Numbered from the stretch's first letter, positions 16,901-24,519 are shown. The stretch is DNA of 64,000 nt from Methylophilus sp. DW102 (GCF_037076555.1 NZ_AP029023.1:930001-994000), one strand, 5' to 3'. A program made the numbers and translations. The notes: generated by a model not told the origin, from the letters alone.

Positions 16901-17034
16901 TTGGCACCAGCGTGCTCGGTGGGATTATCACAGCTACCTTGCTCGCCATCTTTTTTGTGCCGTTGTTTTTTATTGTCGTGGGCCGCTGGATGAAACAGCC
17001 AGCCTCACAGCAAAGGGTGTCTCATGAAGTTTAG
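13924..17034 (+). CDS. RND multidrug efflux pump (AcrB/MexB-type, HAE1)
   Basis: A 1036-residue inner-membrane proton antiporter with the standard HAE1 layout: FFIDRPIFAWVIAILIVLAG at the N-terminus, two large periplasmic loops and twelve membrane helices. The proton-relay residues are visible: two aspartates in GILVDDAIVVVENV (TM4) and the lysine in GLSAKNAILIVEFAR (TM10). Length matches AcrB. It lies 33 bp after the adaptor gene and overlaps the outer-membrane factor gene by 11 bp, so all three are expressed together under the divergent TetR repressor. Confidence 0.96.
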   Translation: MSRFFIDRPIFAWVIAILIVLAGLIAIKQLPIAQYPDIAPPVVNIAATYPGASAKVVEETVTSIIEREMNGMPGLMYVSATSNVGMASISVTFRQGTNPDLAAVDVQNRLKSVEVRLPEIVRRSGITVEKSADSFQLIVSLTSEDNRYSEIDLGELSSATVMPTLKRVQGVGKVQSFSPEYAMRIWPDPQKMAGLNVGVTEIVNALRSYNTRLTLGQVGASGVPDGAPLSVSLEAEATLKTVDDFANVPIRMQADGSALLIKDVAKVELGSSDYTYSSRVNGKNAAGMAIKLAPGSNAVETIKRVKVAMEQMQPYFPPNVAFQLSYDSSAFVSISIKKVIQTLVEAIVLVFLVMYLFMQNLRATLIPTIVVPIALMGTFAVMYWLGYSINVLTMFGVVLAIGILVDDAIVVVENVERLIVEEGLSAYDATVKAMSQISGAVVGITAVLVSVFIPMAFFSGAVGNIYRQFSLALSVSISFSAFLALSLTPALCVTLLRHETGNKARFFVWFNRSFQRMTERYTHLTGGLLKKPLRWLAVFALIVALAGWLLVRLPNAFLPEEDQGNFMVMVSLPQGATLAETAKVLGDMSEYIQAHEPVDIIFEVSGFSFYGTSTNSGMLFITLKDWAERPNPDQQVQAIVNRVNQKFFGRPNLTIFAMNAPPLPELGSFGGFDLRLVDRASVGVEALMKARDQLLAESGQRPELANVLFAGLYDTPVVNMQLDRSKAKALGVSLDEINDSLATLLGSNYLGDFVYGNQVRRVIVQADGKQRQTLEDIKKIRLKAADGSLVPLASIMTLDWAMGTPQRTRFNGFPSFNINGGPAPGFSSGEAMRTMETLVNGLGKGIGYEWAGQSLEEKQSGSQASLLFGLSILVVFLVLAALYESWAIPFAVMLVVPLGVLGALLGVTLRELPNDIYFKVGLIATIGLSAKNAILIVEFAREHVLQGMPLMEASLMAAKERLRPIVMTSLAFGVGVIPLAFSTGAASGAQVAIGTSVLGGIITATLLAIFFVPLFFIVVGRWMKQPASQQRVSHEV

Positions 17035-18421
17035 CCGTATTTCCATCATCCTTGCCGTGGCTTTTGCAATGGGCGGTTGCTCGCTCGTGCCTGAATATTT
17101 CAGGCCCGCCGCGCCAGTGCCTGAGGTTTATCCAGGCCAGCCAGCAAGTGACACCGTGACCAATACACCTGTCACTGAGGCGCCGCCACTTAGCTGGCAA
17201 AGCTACTTTGCAGATGCTGATTTGCAGCGCCTGATTCAGGTTGGGCTGGCGCATAACCGTGACCTCAAAACCGCCGTGTTGCGCATGGATGAGGCCAAAG
17301 CCACCTATGGCGTACAAAAGGCCGACCGCCTGCCAACCATACAGGGCAACCTCAACTATGACCGTAGCCGCACCGTGTTCAGCTCCAGCCAGGCATTTGA
17401 GGCGGAGCTTTACCGCGTTGGTGTGGGTATTTCTGACTACGAAATCGATGTGTTTGGACGCGTGAAAAGTCTGACGCAATCCGCGCTGGAGCAATACCTT
17501 GCCGTGAGCGAAAACCGGCAAGCGGTACAAACCACGCTGATCACCGAGATTGCCACCCAATACGTCAATTTTTTAGCGATCAACGACCAGCTCAAGCTCG
17601 CCCAGCAAACGCTGGATGACCGTAAGCAAACCCTGCAACGCACCCAGCGCCGCTTTGAAGCCGGGCTGGATCAAGTGCTGGACGTGAAAGCCGCGCAAAT
17701 TCAGGTCGAGCAAGTGCAAGCGCAGCTCGCACAATGGCAGCGCCAGCTCGCCACTACGCAAAATGCCTTGTATCTGCTACTGGGCGAAACCTCACACCGC
17801 ACGCCACTGCCAGTCAAGCCGCTCGCCGCCTTGAAACTGGCCGACGTTACGCCAGGTTTGCCTTCCACATTGCTCACCAGACGTGCCGATATTCGTGCCG
17901 CCGAGCATCAGCTCAAATCCGCCAACGCCAATATAGGGGCTGCCAGAGCCGCGTTTTACCCACGCCTGCAACTCACCACCAATGTCGGTTTGGTCAATTC
18001 AGACTTCTCCAAATTGTTCTCGGATACAGGCAGCAACTACTGGGCCTTCAGCCCGCAACTGGTGCTCCCGATCTTTAACTACGGCCGCAACAAAGCCAAC
18101 CTCAACCTGGCCCAAGCCCGCCAGCATATCGAGGTCGTCAATTACGAAAAAACCATCCAGACTGCGTTTAAAGAAGTGATGGATGTGCTTAGTACACGCA
18201 CAGTGATTGCCGAAGAGTTTGCCGCCAGAGAACGTTTGCGAGAGCTGGAGAGCAGTCGCTTGCAACTGGTGAAACGCAAGCTTGATCAGGGACTGGTGAC
18301 TTATTTAGAGTTGCTTGATGCACAACGCAGCGTGTTGGACGCGCAGTCGCAAGCCGTGCAGATTCAACAGCAGGCGTTGCAGAATCAGGTAGGGTTGTAT
18401 AAGGCGCTGGGGGGAAGTTAG
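17024..18421 (+). CDS. Outer-membrane efflux channel lipoprotein (OprM/NodT-type)
   Basis: A 465-residue TolC-superfamily channel. The lipobox MGGC gives acylated Cys19. The start of the mature protein (VPEYFRPAAPVPEVYPG) and two repeated coiled-coil/strand halves (NIGAARAAFYPRLQLT in the second) match OprM-like factors. The start codon overlaps the 3' end of the pump gene by 11 bp, indicating translational coupling. It completes the tripartite pump. Confidence 0.93.
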   Translation: MKFSRISIILAVAFAMGGCSLVPEYFRPAAPVPEVYPGQPASDTVTNTPVTEAPPLSWQSYFADADLQRLIQVGLAHNRDLKTAVLRMDEAKATYGVQKADRLPTIQGNLNYDRSRTVFSSSQAFEAELYRVGVGISDYEIDVFGRVKSLTQSALEQYLAVSENRQAVQTTLITEIATQYVNFLAINDQLKLAQQTLDDRKQTLQRTQRRFEAGLDQVLDVKAAQIQVEQVQAQLAQWQRQLATTQNALYLLLGETSHRTPLPVKPLAALKLADVTPGLPSTLLTRRADIRAAEHQLKSANANIGAARAAFYPRLQLTTNVGLVNSDFSKLFSDTGSNYWAFSPQLVLPIFNYGRNKANLNLAQARQHIEVVNYEKTIQTAFKEVMDVLSTRTVIAEEFAARERLRELESSRLQLVKRKLDQGLVTYLELLDAQRSVLDAQSQAVQIQQQALQNQVGLYKALGGS

Positions 18422-18532
18422 ATTTTCACAAAAAGCGTGATTGACGGGTTTAGGTTTGTATTTTAGGATGGACTAAAATTTAATAACAATATGAAAATGT
18501 TAAATAAAGCCCTTAAGTCTTCAATCAAAAAA

Positions 18533-18585
18533 GCATCAATGACGGAATGTTTTCCGTCATTTAGGATGCCTACATTACGTTAGCC
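18533..18585 (+). other. Left boundary of cassette array: hairpin plus GTTAGCC
   Basis: GCATC-AATGACGGAA pairs with TTCCGTCATT-(TAG)-GATGC around a TGTT loop, a 15-bp stem with one three-base bulge. It is followed by GTTAGCC at 18579-18585, which fits the integron recombination core GTTRRRY. The next ORF starts four bases later. A matching RYYYAAC core upstream is not convincing, so this may be a degenerate attC or an attI-like remnant. Confidence 0.4.
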
Positions 18586-18589
18586 CATC

Positions 18590-18844
18590 ATGAATCGAGA
18601 ACATACTTTATTTCACTTACAAGAGGCTTCGGAAGAGTTGGCTCGTATGATTAATGAAATAAAAACCGACCAAAGTTATAGCTCGGGAGAGCTGTATGTC
18701 TCTATGGCGCATCTGTATCATCATATAAATACTGCTTGGAACGCTCGTGAAATATCTTCATCACAAGCTCAAGAATGTTCTGAAGAAAACTTCAAGTTAT
18801 GGCAGCAGTTTCCAACCGATATTGATTTAAGCAATGAGTCCTAA
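18590..18844 (+). CDS. Cassette-encoded small protein, unknown function
   Basis: An 84-residue acidic, soluble-looking protein (helical, with ASEELARMINEIK near the N-terminus and SSQAQECSEENFKLW near the C-terminus). I do not recognise the family. It has no membrane segment or signal peptide. It begins five bases after a GTTAGCC core, with no clear ribosome-binding site, and its stop codon touches the first base of an attC site. This is exactly the packing of an integron gene cassette. Base composition is AT-richer than the efflux operon before it. Confidence 0.6.
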   Translation: MNREHTLFHLQEASEELARMINEIKTDQSYSSGELYVSMAHLYHHINTAWNAREISSSQAQECSEENFKLWQQFPTDIDLSNES

Positions 18845-18955
18845 GGCTAACCCATCAGTCAAGCGGGACTGGCGAAAAGGTGCTTCTATGATATGTTTAT
18901 TAATAACGAGGGTTGAGCCACCAATGTCGCCAGCCCCTTACTTCAAACGTTAGGC
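18845..18955 (+). other. attC recombination site 1
   Basis: It starts with GGCTAAC (R'', RYYYAAC) and ends with GTTAGGC (R', GTTRRRY). Inside, AAGCGGGACTGGCG (18861-18874) pairs with CGCCAGCCCCTT (18928-18939), leaving unpaired bases as in L''/L' boxes. A variable terminal region of about 50 bases lies between. The 111-bp length is within the attC range. The site sits directly after the 84-residue ORF, in the same orientation. Confidence 0.78.
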
Positions 18956-18975
18956 CTCTTGACTACGGAGCAGCT

Positions 18976-19428
18976 ATGGTTAGCTTCATCAAAAAACTGT
19001 TTGGTTCAAACAAGGCTCAAGCTCCGCTTTATTTCAAGGATGCGGAAGCTGCTTTCCAATACGCCTGCCAATTTCTTTCGGCCGAGCTCACCAGCAAAGC
19101 GATCTTGCCTGCTTTGGTCGTAGACGCACGTGAGGCACTGGGCGCAGACAGTCCAGTCTTGCCTATGCCAAATGGAGGCCAAATGCTTGCTTTACGTGTT
19201 TGCGCTAAAGACGGCGGCTTCCTGGTGCTGGCCGGCACCATTTCCGCGACCGGCCCAACATTGCATCCTGGACATTTGGTTGCATGGCAAGCGGGTCAAC
19301 CGATTGAGCGCCAAGCAGAAGAGTTAAACAAGGATCCACGCTCAAATTGGGTCGGTGCGGTACTAGCCAAGCTAAAGCCCGAGTACACAGTCGGTCGTGG
19401 CTGGTCCATTGACGAGCCTTTCAAGTGA
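18976..19428 (+). CDS. Cassette-encoded protein, unknown function
   Basis: A 150-residue protein, family not recognised. It starts MVSFIKKLFGSNK, has a mixed alpha/beta pattern with a hydrophobic core stretch (GGFLVLAGTISATGPTL near residue 85) and ends with RGWSIDEPFK. There is no signal peptide or membrane helix. The start at 18976 has GGAG upstream; a reading frame extended to 18913 would run through the attC site and is rejected. It lies between attC 1 and attC 2 and forms cassette 2 (18950-19540). Confidence 0.65.
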   Translation: MVSFIKKLFGSNKAQAPLYFKDAEAAFQYACQFLSAELTSKAILPALVVDAREALGADSPVLPMPNGGQMLALRVCAKDGGFLVLAGTISATGPTLHPGHLVAWQAGQPIERQAEELNKDPRSNWVGAVLAKLKPEYTVGRGWSIDEPFK

Positions 19429-19461
19429 TGAACGCCGCAACGAATCTTGCATCTCGCACAA

Positions 19462-19546
19462 GCCTAACTGGGCGTTGCAGGGGACGCTCATACGTCTCAT
19501 CGCTTCGGTCACGCCATATGGGCGCCCCTGAACTTGGGCGTTAGTC
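19462..19546 (+). other. attC recombination site 2
   Basis: GCCTAAC (R'') at 19462-19468 and GTTAGTC (R') at 19540-19546 bound an 85-bp imperfect palindrome. GCAGGGGACGC (19477-19487) pairs with GCGCCCCTG (19522-19530) with one extrahelical A, as in attC L boxes. It follows the 150-residue ORF by 33 bp. Three bases after it begins the REP element of the transposase unit. Confidence 0.78.
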
Positions 19547-19548
19547 AT

Positions 19549-19573
19549 GTAGGGTGGGCAACTCGTTGCCCAC
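19549..19573 (+). repeat. REP palindrome, left flank of transposase gene
   Basis: GTAG followed by the palindrome GTGGGCAAC-TC-GTTGCCCAC: a tetranucleotide plus hairpin, the standard form of REP units recognised by RAYT transposases. An inverted copy lies at 20157-20181 and a diverged copy at 21213-21236. Confidence 0.8.
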
Positions 19574-19600
19574 GCGGTAATACTCACGTACAATTCCACC

Positions 19601-20113
19601 ATGTCACGTTATCGTCGCGCCAATACTGCTGGAGCCACTTACTTTTTTACAGTTGTGACTTACCGCAGGCAAAGATTTCTTTGTGATGATGTACGTGATG
19701 CGTTAAAACATGCCATCCAAAAAGTCCGTACTGACCTCCCGTTTACAATCGACTCATGGGTGTTGTTGCCTGACCATATTCATTCCATATGGACGCTACC
19801 ACCCAATGATGCAAACTTTGCGCTTCGTTGGCAACTCATCAAACGCTATGTAAGCCGTGCTTGCGGTGCGCCCTTAAACCATACTGAATGGATGTCAGCG
19901 TCCAAAACAAAACATCGTGAATCGACCATTTGGCAACGCCGTTATTGGGAACATCAAATTCGCGATGATAACGATTATGCAAAGCATATGGATTATTTGC
20001 ATTTCAACCCGCTTAAACATGGGTTGGTGAATAATGTGAAATATTGGCCTTATTCAACATTCACAGACATGTTAAAGCGGGCGTTTATGATGAGGATTGG
20101 GGTTTGGGGCTAG
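19601..20113 (+). CDS. REP-associated tyrosine transposase (RAYT, Y1/HUH family)
   Basis: A 170-residue single-strand transposase-like protein of the IS200/IS605 superfamily. It starts with RYRRANTAGATYFFTVVTY and has the metal-binding H59-x-H61 pair in LLPDHIHSIW. Candidate catalytic tyrosines Y126 and Y132 lie in DDNDYAKHMDYLHFNP, followed by LKHGLV. RAYTs process REP sequences; here inverted REPs flank the gene at 26 and 43 bp. The ORF is intact. It begins 55 bp after attC 2, so it may have landed in, or been carried by, the cassette array. Confidence 0.9.
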   Translation: MSRYRRANTAGATYFFTVVTYRRQRFLCDDVRDALKHAIQKVRTDLPFTIDSWVLLPDHIHSIWTLPPNDANFALRWQLIKRYVSRACGAPLNHTEWMSASKTKHRESTIWQRRYWEHQIRDDNDYAKHMDYLHFNPLKHGLVNNVKYWPYSTFTDMLKRAFMMRIGVWG

Positions 20114-20156
20114 ATTTTGTGGAAGGAGCGTTTGGTGACGGATAACGAGTTTACGC

Positions 20157-20181
20157 GTGGGCAACGAGTTGCCCACCCTAC
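20157..20181 (-). repeat. REP palindrome, right flank of transposase gene (inverted)
   Basis: GTGGGCAAC-GA-GTTGCCCAC followed by CCTAC, the reverse complement of the left unit including its GTAG tetranucleotide. The pair forms a BIME-like inverted arrangement around the transposase gene. Confidence 0.8.
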
Positions 20182-20227
20182 AGACTGAGCGACACCGCAA
20201 CGCGATTTCTTCAACATAGCGAGCATG

Positions 20228-20265
20228 AAATACGGGGTCAGGTCTCAAGACCTGGCCGCGTATTT
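20228..20265. repeat. Long hairpin with GGGTCAGGTCT motif downstream of RAYT
   Basis: AAATACG-GGGT-CAGGTCT pairs with AGACCTG-GCCG-CGTATTT around a two-base loop, an 18-position stem with one mismatch. GGGGTCAGGTCT-type words commonly accompany RAYT genes in proteobacteria (from memory). It lies in the 309-bp gap before the PEP-CTERM gene; the rest of that gap shows no coding signal. Confidence 0.55.
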
Positions 20266-20422
20266 TGCCATTTGACTACGGTGAAAAAGATACTTGAAAT
20301 ACACTTTGCAGTAACTTTGCTATAATCCTGTAGAAGTAGCATTTCATTTTTTGCTTTTGACGGGCTTGTAGAGGTTCTGGTTGCTTGAGCGCCCGCTGCT
20401 CTGATACTAATGGGAGAACTTG

Positions 20423-21064
20423 ATGTGGCCGATTAGATTTTTATTCGCCGTAGGACTGTTATCGCTAGCGGCGCCTTCTTCAGCCGATGTGATCCTGGCG
20501 CTCACACCTACCGCCAGGATCGACTTTGAGACGCAAGTAAAGATCACCTATACGTTGACCGGTAGGGCTAGCAGTCCTGGAGGGCAGAATGTAGGTGAAT
20601 TTATCTTCCGAATCGCGCCTATGAGTCTGCCCACCGCAGGCAATATAGCCTCGGTCTTTAATCCAACCATCGCACTTACCGGCCCCTGGGCGAATCCAAA
20701 TTTCGGCACACGTGGTGCCATTATAGCTGCTACTAATAGCAGAGTAGGTTTCGATGCATTCAATTCAGAACCGGGTAAGTTTAGTACGATCGATGCGACA
20801 GGTGGAGTTGTGGGCACATTTGACATAATCTGGAACCGTCTGCTTGCGGGCCAGTACGACGCGGCTATACCCGCTTCTGCGATGGGTGGTGTTTACTCGC
20901 TCACAACATCGGGTGACTTTGATTTCTCTCCAACCATTGCAACGTCCTCCGGTGTATCCACATTTATCACGGCGGTTCCTGAACCGGGATCGATGTTACT
21001 CATGGCGATTGGAAGTTGCGGATTGCTCTTGCGGCATCGTCACCAACAGAGAAACCGCCAATAA
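20423..21064 (+). CDS. PEP-CTERM sorted exported protein, unknown function
   Basis: A 213-residue protein with a signal peptide (FLFAVGLLSLAAPSSA) and a C-terminal PEP-CTERM signal: VPEPGSMLLMAIGSCGLLL followed by RHRHQQRNR. The body resembles a cohesin/beta-sandwich-like secreted domain (VGEFIFRIAP, VGTFDIIWNRLLAG). PEP-CTERM proteins are processed by an exosortase and usually go to the surface with exopolysaccharide. The ATG at 20423 has GGGAG upstream. It is a single gene in the accessory patch next to mobile elements. A second PEP-CTERM protein lies at 55210-56133. Confidence 0.82.
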   Translation: MWPIRFLFAVGLLSLAAPSSADVILALTPTARIDFETQVKITYTLTGRASSPGGQNVGEFIFRIAPMSLPTAGNIASVFNPTIALTGPWANPNFGTRGAIIAATNSRVGFDAFNSEPGKFSTIDATGGVVGTFDIIWNRLLAGQYDAAIPASAMGGVYSLTTSGDFDFSPTIATSSGVSTFITAVPEPGSMLLMAIGSCGLLLRHRHQQRNRQ

Positions 21065-21212
21065 GGTTCGACAACTGAAATGGATTCCGCCAATACGTAT
21101 CAACGACGCAAACGCAAGTGCGCGTCGAACAAGGTCGTGCACCAAAGTTCGCGGTCTGGTACTTTCGAAATGGTGGGGCACTCGCGCGCACTTGGTTACG
21201 ACCAGCCGAGTA

Positions 21213-21236
21213 GTAGGGTGGGCAATTGATTGCCCA
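21213..21236 (+). repeat. Third, diverged REP unit
   Basis: GTAGGG followed by TGGGCAAT-TG-ATTGCCCA, the same tetranucleotide-plus-palindrome design with compensating changes in the stem tip (AAT/ATT instead of AAC/GTT). It lies in the 347-bp gap before hflX, which otherwise shows nothing I can assign. Confidence 0.72.
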
Positions 21237-21411
21237 AGATTCATTTAAATGTGTGCAGTGATGCCAACTCATTAATCGCGACTATATCCATTTAGTCCCC
21301 GGACATACCCAAAACAATCCCCATTAACACTTTATCTCGCCACCCATAGTGGTGATTCCCGCATTTGCAGGTACTATCTGCCCTCTACCATTCAAGAAGC
21401 GTCGTTCCCTC

Positions 21412-22752
21412 ATGCAAAGTGAAGTCAAAGAGCCCGTCAGCCATGCCCTTGTGGCGGCCGTGCAATTGCCCAATGTCAGTGATATGGAGTTTGAAGCTTC
21501 GCTGAATGAGCTGCGTGAACTGGCAAAAACACTGGGCTACAAGATCGTCCACACCTTTGTGCAGAAGCGCGCAGGCTTTGATATCACGGGTTATCTGGGC
21601 GTGGGTAAGCGCGAAGAGATTCGTGATTATGTACGCAGTATGGCTGGAGACCCTGAGGCGTTGGTGTTTAATCCCGATGCGCTGAATATTGAGGCGGTGC
21701 TGGTGGACCATGAAATCTCGCCGTCGCAGGCGCGTAACCTCGAAATTGAAGTGGGTTGCGAGGTGATGGACCGTACCATGGTCATCCTGGAGATTTTTCA
21801 CCGCAACGCTCGCTCACGTGCGGCACGTGCACAGGTGGAGATTGCGCGGCTGGGCTATATGGCGCCACGTTTGCGCGAGGCGGCGAAACTGGCGGGCCCG
21901 CAGGGGCGGCAGCGTAGCGGGGCGGGTGGGCGTGGTGCCGGTGAATCGCACACCGAGTTGGATAGACGCAAGATTCGTGACCGCATCGCTGAACTGCAAC
22001 AAGAGATTGTGATCATGGATGGCGAGCGCCGCACGCAGCGTGCTCGGCGTCAGGAGCGGCAGACGATGGCGAGTGTGGCGCTGGTGGGTTACACCAATGC
22101 CGGTAAATCTACCCTGATGCGCGCGCTCACGGGCAGCGAAGTGCTGGTGGCGAACAAGCTGTTTGCCACGCTGGATACCACGGTGCGCGCCTTGTACCCG
22201 GAAAGCGTGCCGCGCGTGCTGGTCAGCGATACGGTCGGCTTTATTAAAAACCTGCCGCATGGCCTGGTGGCTTCTTTTAAATCCACGCTGGATGAGGCAC
22301 TGGATGCGGCGTTGTTGCTGCATGTGATTGATGCCAGCGACCCTGGCTTTGAGCGTCAGCTGGAAGTCACGGACAAAGTGCTGGAAGAAATTGAAGCAGA
22401 CACCGTGCCGCGGATTCGCGTGTTTAACAAGATAGATTATGTGGGCGATGCCGCCGCACAAGCCGAGTGTGAGGCGGCGTTGCGCCTGAAATATCCAGAT
22501 TGCATCGTCATGAGTGCACGCCGTCCAGATGAAGTGGCTAGTCTGCGGCAGAAGATCGTCGACTTTTTTCAGCAAGACCTGGAAGAAACCGAGCTTTTCC
22601 TGCCATGGTCGGCACAACAAGTGCGCGGCAAAATTTATAGCAGTTGCCAGGTGTTGAGCGAGCGCTCTGAGGAGGAGGGCACCTTCTTCACCTTGCGCGG
22701 TGAGCCCAATACCTTCGCGCAATTGCGCGAGCAAGTTTTGCAGCTACAATAA
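21412..22752 (+). CDS. hflX: GTPase HflX, ribosome-associated
   Basis: A 446-residue GTPase. The N-terminal HflX domain includes GVGKREEIRDYV and LNIEAVLVDHEISPSQARNLE, then a Gly-rich linker GPQGRQRSGAGGRGAGES. The G domain has G1 GYTNAGKST, G3 DTVGFIKNLPH and G4 NKID. HflX splits stalled or heat-inactivated ribosomes. Length is near that of E. coli HflX. The start chosen (MQSEVKEP) is where family similarity begins; an upstream frame from 21349 lacks support. It is not beside hfq as in many proteobacteria, and its 5' region is repeat-bearing accessory DNA. Confidence 0.92.
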   Translation: MQSEVKEPVSHALVAAVQLPNVSDMEFEASLNELRELAKTLGYKIVHTFVQKRAGFDITGYLGVGKREEIRDYVRSMAGDPEALVFNPDALNIEAVLVDHEISPSQARNLEIEVGCEVMDRTMVILEIFHRNARSRAARAQVEIARLGYMAPRLREAAKLAGPQGRQRSGAGGRGAGESHTELDRRKIRDRIAELQQEIVIMDGERRTQRARRQERQTMASVALVGYTNAGKSTLMRALTGSEVLVANKLFATLDTTVRALYPESVPRVLVSDTVGFIKNLPHGLVASFKSTLDEALDAALLLHVIDASDPGFERQLEVTDKVLEEIEADTVPRIRVFNKIDYVGDAAAQAECEAALRLKYPDCIVMSARRPDEVASLRQKIVDFFQQDLEETELFLPWSAQQVRGKIYSSCQVLSERSEEEGTFFTLRGEPNTFAQLREQVLQLQ

Positions 22753-22851
22753 ATCGCCAGCCTCGAATGCTCACCTGTTGACCTCCATACACGGCACTGG
22801 CAACATGCAGGAATCATTGTTTTAAAAAGCCTTGTTAGCGCTTTGCCTATC

Positions 22852-23607
22852 ATGAAAGAACGCCTGGTCTGCCCCGTTTGCAAAACTGCCGGATCACTGC
22901 TGGATGTGGTGGATTTAAACAAATCTTGCGAGGAACAGCGTGGAAAGTATCTGCCTCTCGCAGGCGTTGCCGTCTATTACAGCCTGTGCAATCACTGTGG
23001 TTTTTGCTGGGCGCCTGAGCTGCACCAATGGCCTTTAAGCAAGTTTGAGGAAGATATCTACAACGCGGACTATGGGGTGGTCGATCCTGACTATCTTCAG
23101 ATCAGGCCAACCTCAAATGCAGAGGTTTTGCGTTCGATCTTCCCTGTTTTTCCGCCTACGTTACGGCATCTGGATTATGGCGGCGGCAACGGGTTGCTCT
23201 CACGGCAATTGTCAGCGGCAGGTTGGCTTTCTAGGTCGTATGATCCCTTTGTAGACAAGCACACAGACATTGCATCGCTCGGACAATTTGAGCTCATCAC
23301 CGCCTTTGAGGTGTTCGAGCATGTGCCTGATGTATGGGCGCTGATGTCAGACTTGTCATCGTTGCTGGCTCAAGACGGATTGGTGTTGTTTTCTACCTTG
23401 CTCTCTGACGGTAATATCCATCCAAACCAGCGGCTGAGCTGGTGGTATGCATCCCCGCGTAATGGCCATATCAGCCTGTTTTCAAGAAACGCGCTCACCC
23501 TGCTAGCCCAGAGCAAGCAATTTAACTTTGGAAGCTTTAATAGCGGCTTCCATGCTTTGTACACCACCGTACCATCTTGGGCGAGCCATCTGATTCGTGT
23601 GGGTTAG
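22852..23607 (+). CDS. Class I SAM-dependent methyltransferase with N-terminal zinc-ribbon-like motif
   Basis: A 251-residue protein. The N-terminus has CPVC (residues 7-10) and CNHCGF near residue 46, a possible zinc site. It is followed by a methyltransferase core with motif I LRHLDYGGGNGLLSRQL near residue 105, an acidic FEVFEHVPD motif typical of Methyltransf_23 enzymes, and ALTLLAQ near the end. Substrate unknown. It stands alone, about 100 bp after hflX and convergent with metR (33-bp gap). Confidence 0.72.
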   Translation: MKERLVCPVCKTAGSLLDVVDLNKSCEEQRGKYLPLAGVAVYYSLCNHCGFCWAPELHQWPLSKFEEDIYNADYGVVDPDYLQIRPTSNAEVLRSIFPVFPPTLRHLDYGGGNGLLSRQLSAAGWLSRSYDPFVDKHTDIASLGQFELITAFEVFEHVPDVWALMSDLSSLLAQDGLVLFSTLLSDGNIHPNQRLSWWYASPRNGHISLFSRNALTLLAQSKQFNFGSFNSGFHALYTTVPSWASHLIRVG

Positions 23608-23640
23608 CCACCAATCAAAACGGCTAACCGCACGGGTGCA

Positions 23641-24519
23641 TTAAGCCTGTGCCAAGCTAATAAAGGCCTGTACGTAATCAATCTGTATATCTGCTTCTCG
23701 AATCCCTAAGTAAATCTGCTTGGCAATACCTTGCTTACCTAGCTTGACCGGCACCACGTCAAACCGGGCTTGATATTCCTCCACTAACCAACGCGGTAAA
23801 GCTGCCACTCCGCGTCCGCTGGCGACCATTTGCAGCATGATATCTGTGGTTTCTATGGGCTTATGCAGGTGCGGACTGATGCCGGCGGGTTGTAGAAACT
23901 GGTTGTAAATATCGAGGCGGTCTATGTCTACCGGGTAGGTGATCAGCGTTTCACTGCTGAGTTGCTCGGGTCGCACGTAGTCTGCTTGCGCGAGTGCATG
24001 TTGACGATGCACGACGAGCACTTGTTCGTAATCAAACACTGGCTGAAACAGCAGGCCGGGTTTATACAAGGGGTCTGGCGTGACCAGCATGTCGATCTCG
24101 TAGCCAAACAGCGCGCCGATGCCGCCAAACTGGAACTTCTGTTTGACGTCTACATCCACATCCGGCCAGTCGGCCAGGTAGGGCGAAACCACTTTGAGCA
24201 GCCATTGGTAACATGGGTGGCATTCCATGCCGATGCGCAGGGTGCCGCGTTCGCCTTGCGCAAATTGGCGCAGCCGCTCTTCAGCCAGTGATAACTGCGG
24301 TAGCAGGCGGTTAGCGACGGCGAGCAGGTATTGTCCAGCCTGAGTCAGGCGCAGGCTGCGGCCTTCGCGTAGCCAGATATCCGTCCCCAGTTTTTGTTCG
24401 AGCTTTTTAATCGAATGGCTGAGTGCCGACTGCGTGAGAAACAGTTTTTCAGCAGCGGCGGTGAGTGAGCCTTGTTGCTCGACCTCGCGGATAATCGCCA
24501 GATGGATGCGTTCTATCAT
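23641..24519 (-). CDS. metR: LysR-type regulator of methionine synthesis (MetR)
   Basis: A 292-residue LysR-family protein: winged helix at the N-terminus (SLTAAAEKLFLTQSALSHSI) and a periplasmic-binding-like effector domain with the MetR-type segment RIGMECHPCYQWLLKV near residue 95. MetR activates metE with homocysteine as co-effector. It is divergent from metE across 103 bp of AT-rich DNA, the classical arrangement. No clean TGAA-N5-TTCA box could be fixed by eye in that gap. Confidence 0.93.
   Translation of the reverse strand: MIERIHLAIIREVEQQGSLTAAAEKLFLTQSALSHSIKKLEQKLGTDIWLREGRSLRLTQAGQYLLAVANRLLPQLSLAEERLRQFAQGERGTLRIGMECHPCYQWLLKVVSPYLADWPDVDVDVKQKFQFGGIGALFGYEIDMLVTPDPLYKPGLLFQPVFDYEQVLVVHRQHALAQADYVRPEQLSSETLITYPVDIDRLDIYNQFLQPAGISPHLHKPIETTDIMLQMVASGRGVAALPRWLVEEYQARFDVVPVKLGKQGIAKQIYLGIREADIQIDYVQAFISLAQA

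Noticed and set aside
18913..18975. Upstream extension of the second cassette ORF
   Set aside because: It would be encoded by the right half of attC site 1. The ATG at 18976 has its own GGAG.
21814..22734. 306-codon minus-strand reading frame opposite hflX
   Set aside because: It is antisense to the GTPase domain of hflX and has a His/Arg-rich shadow composition.
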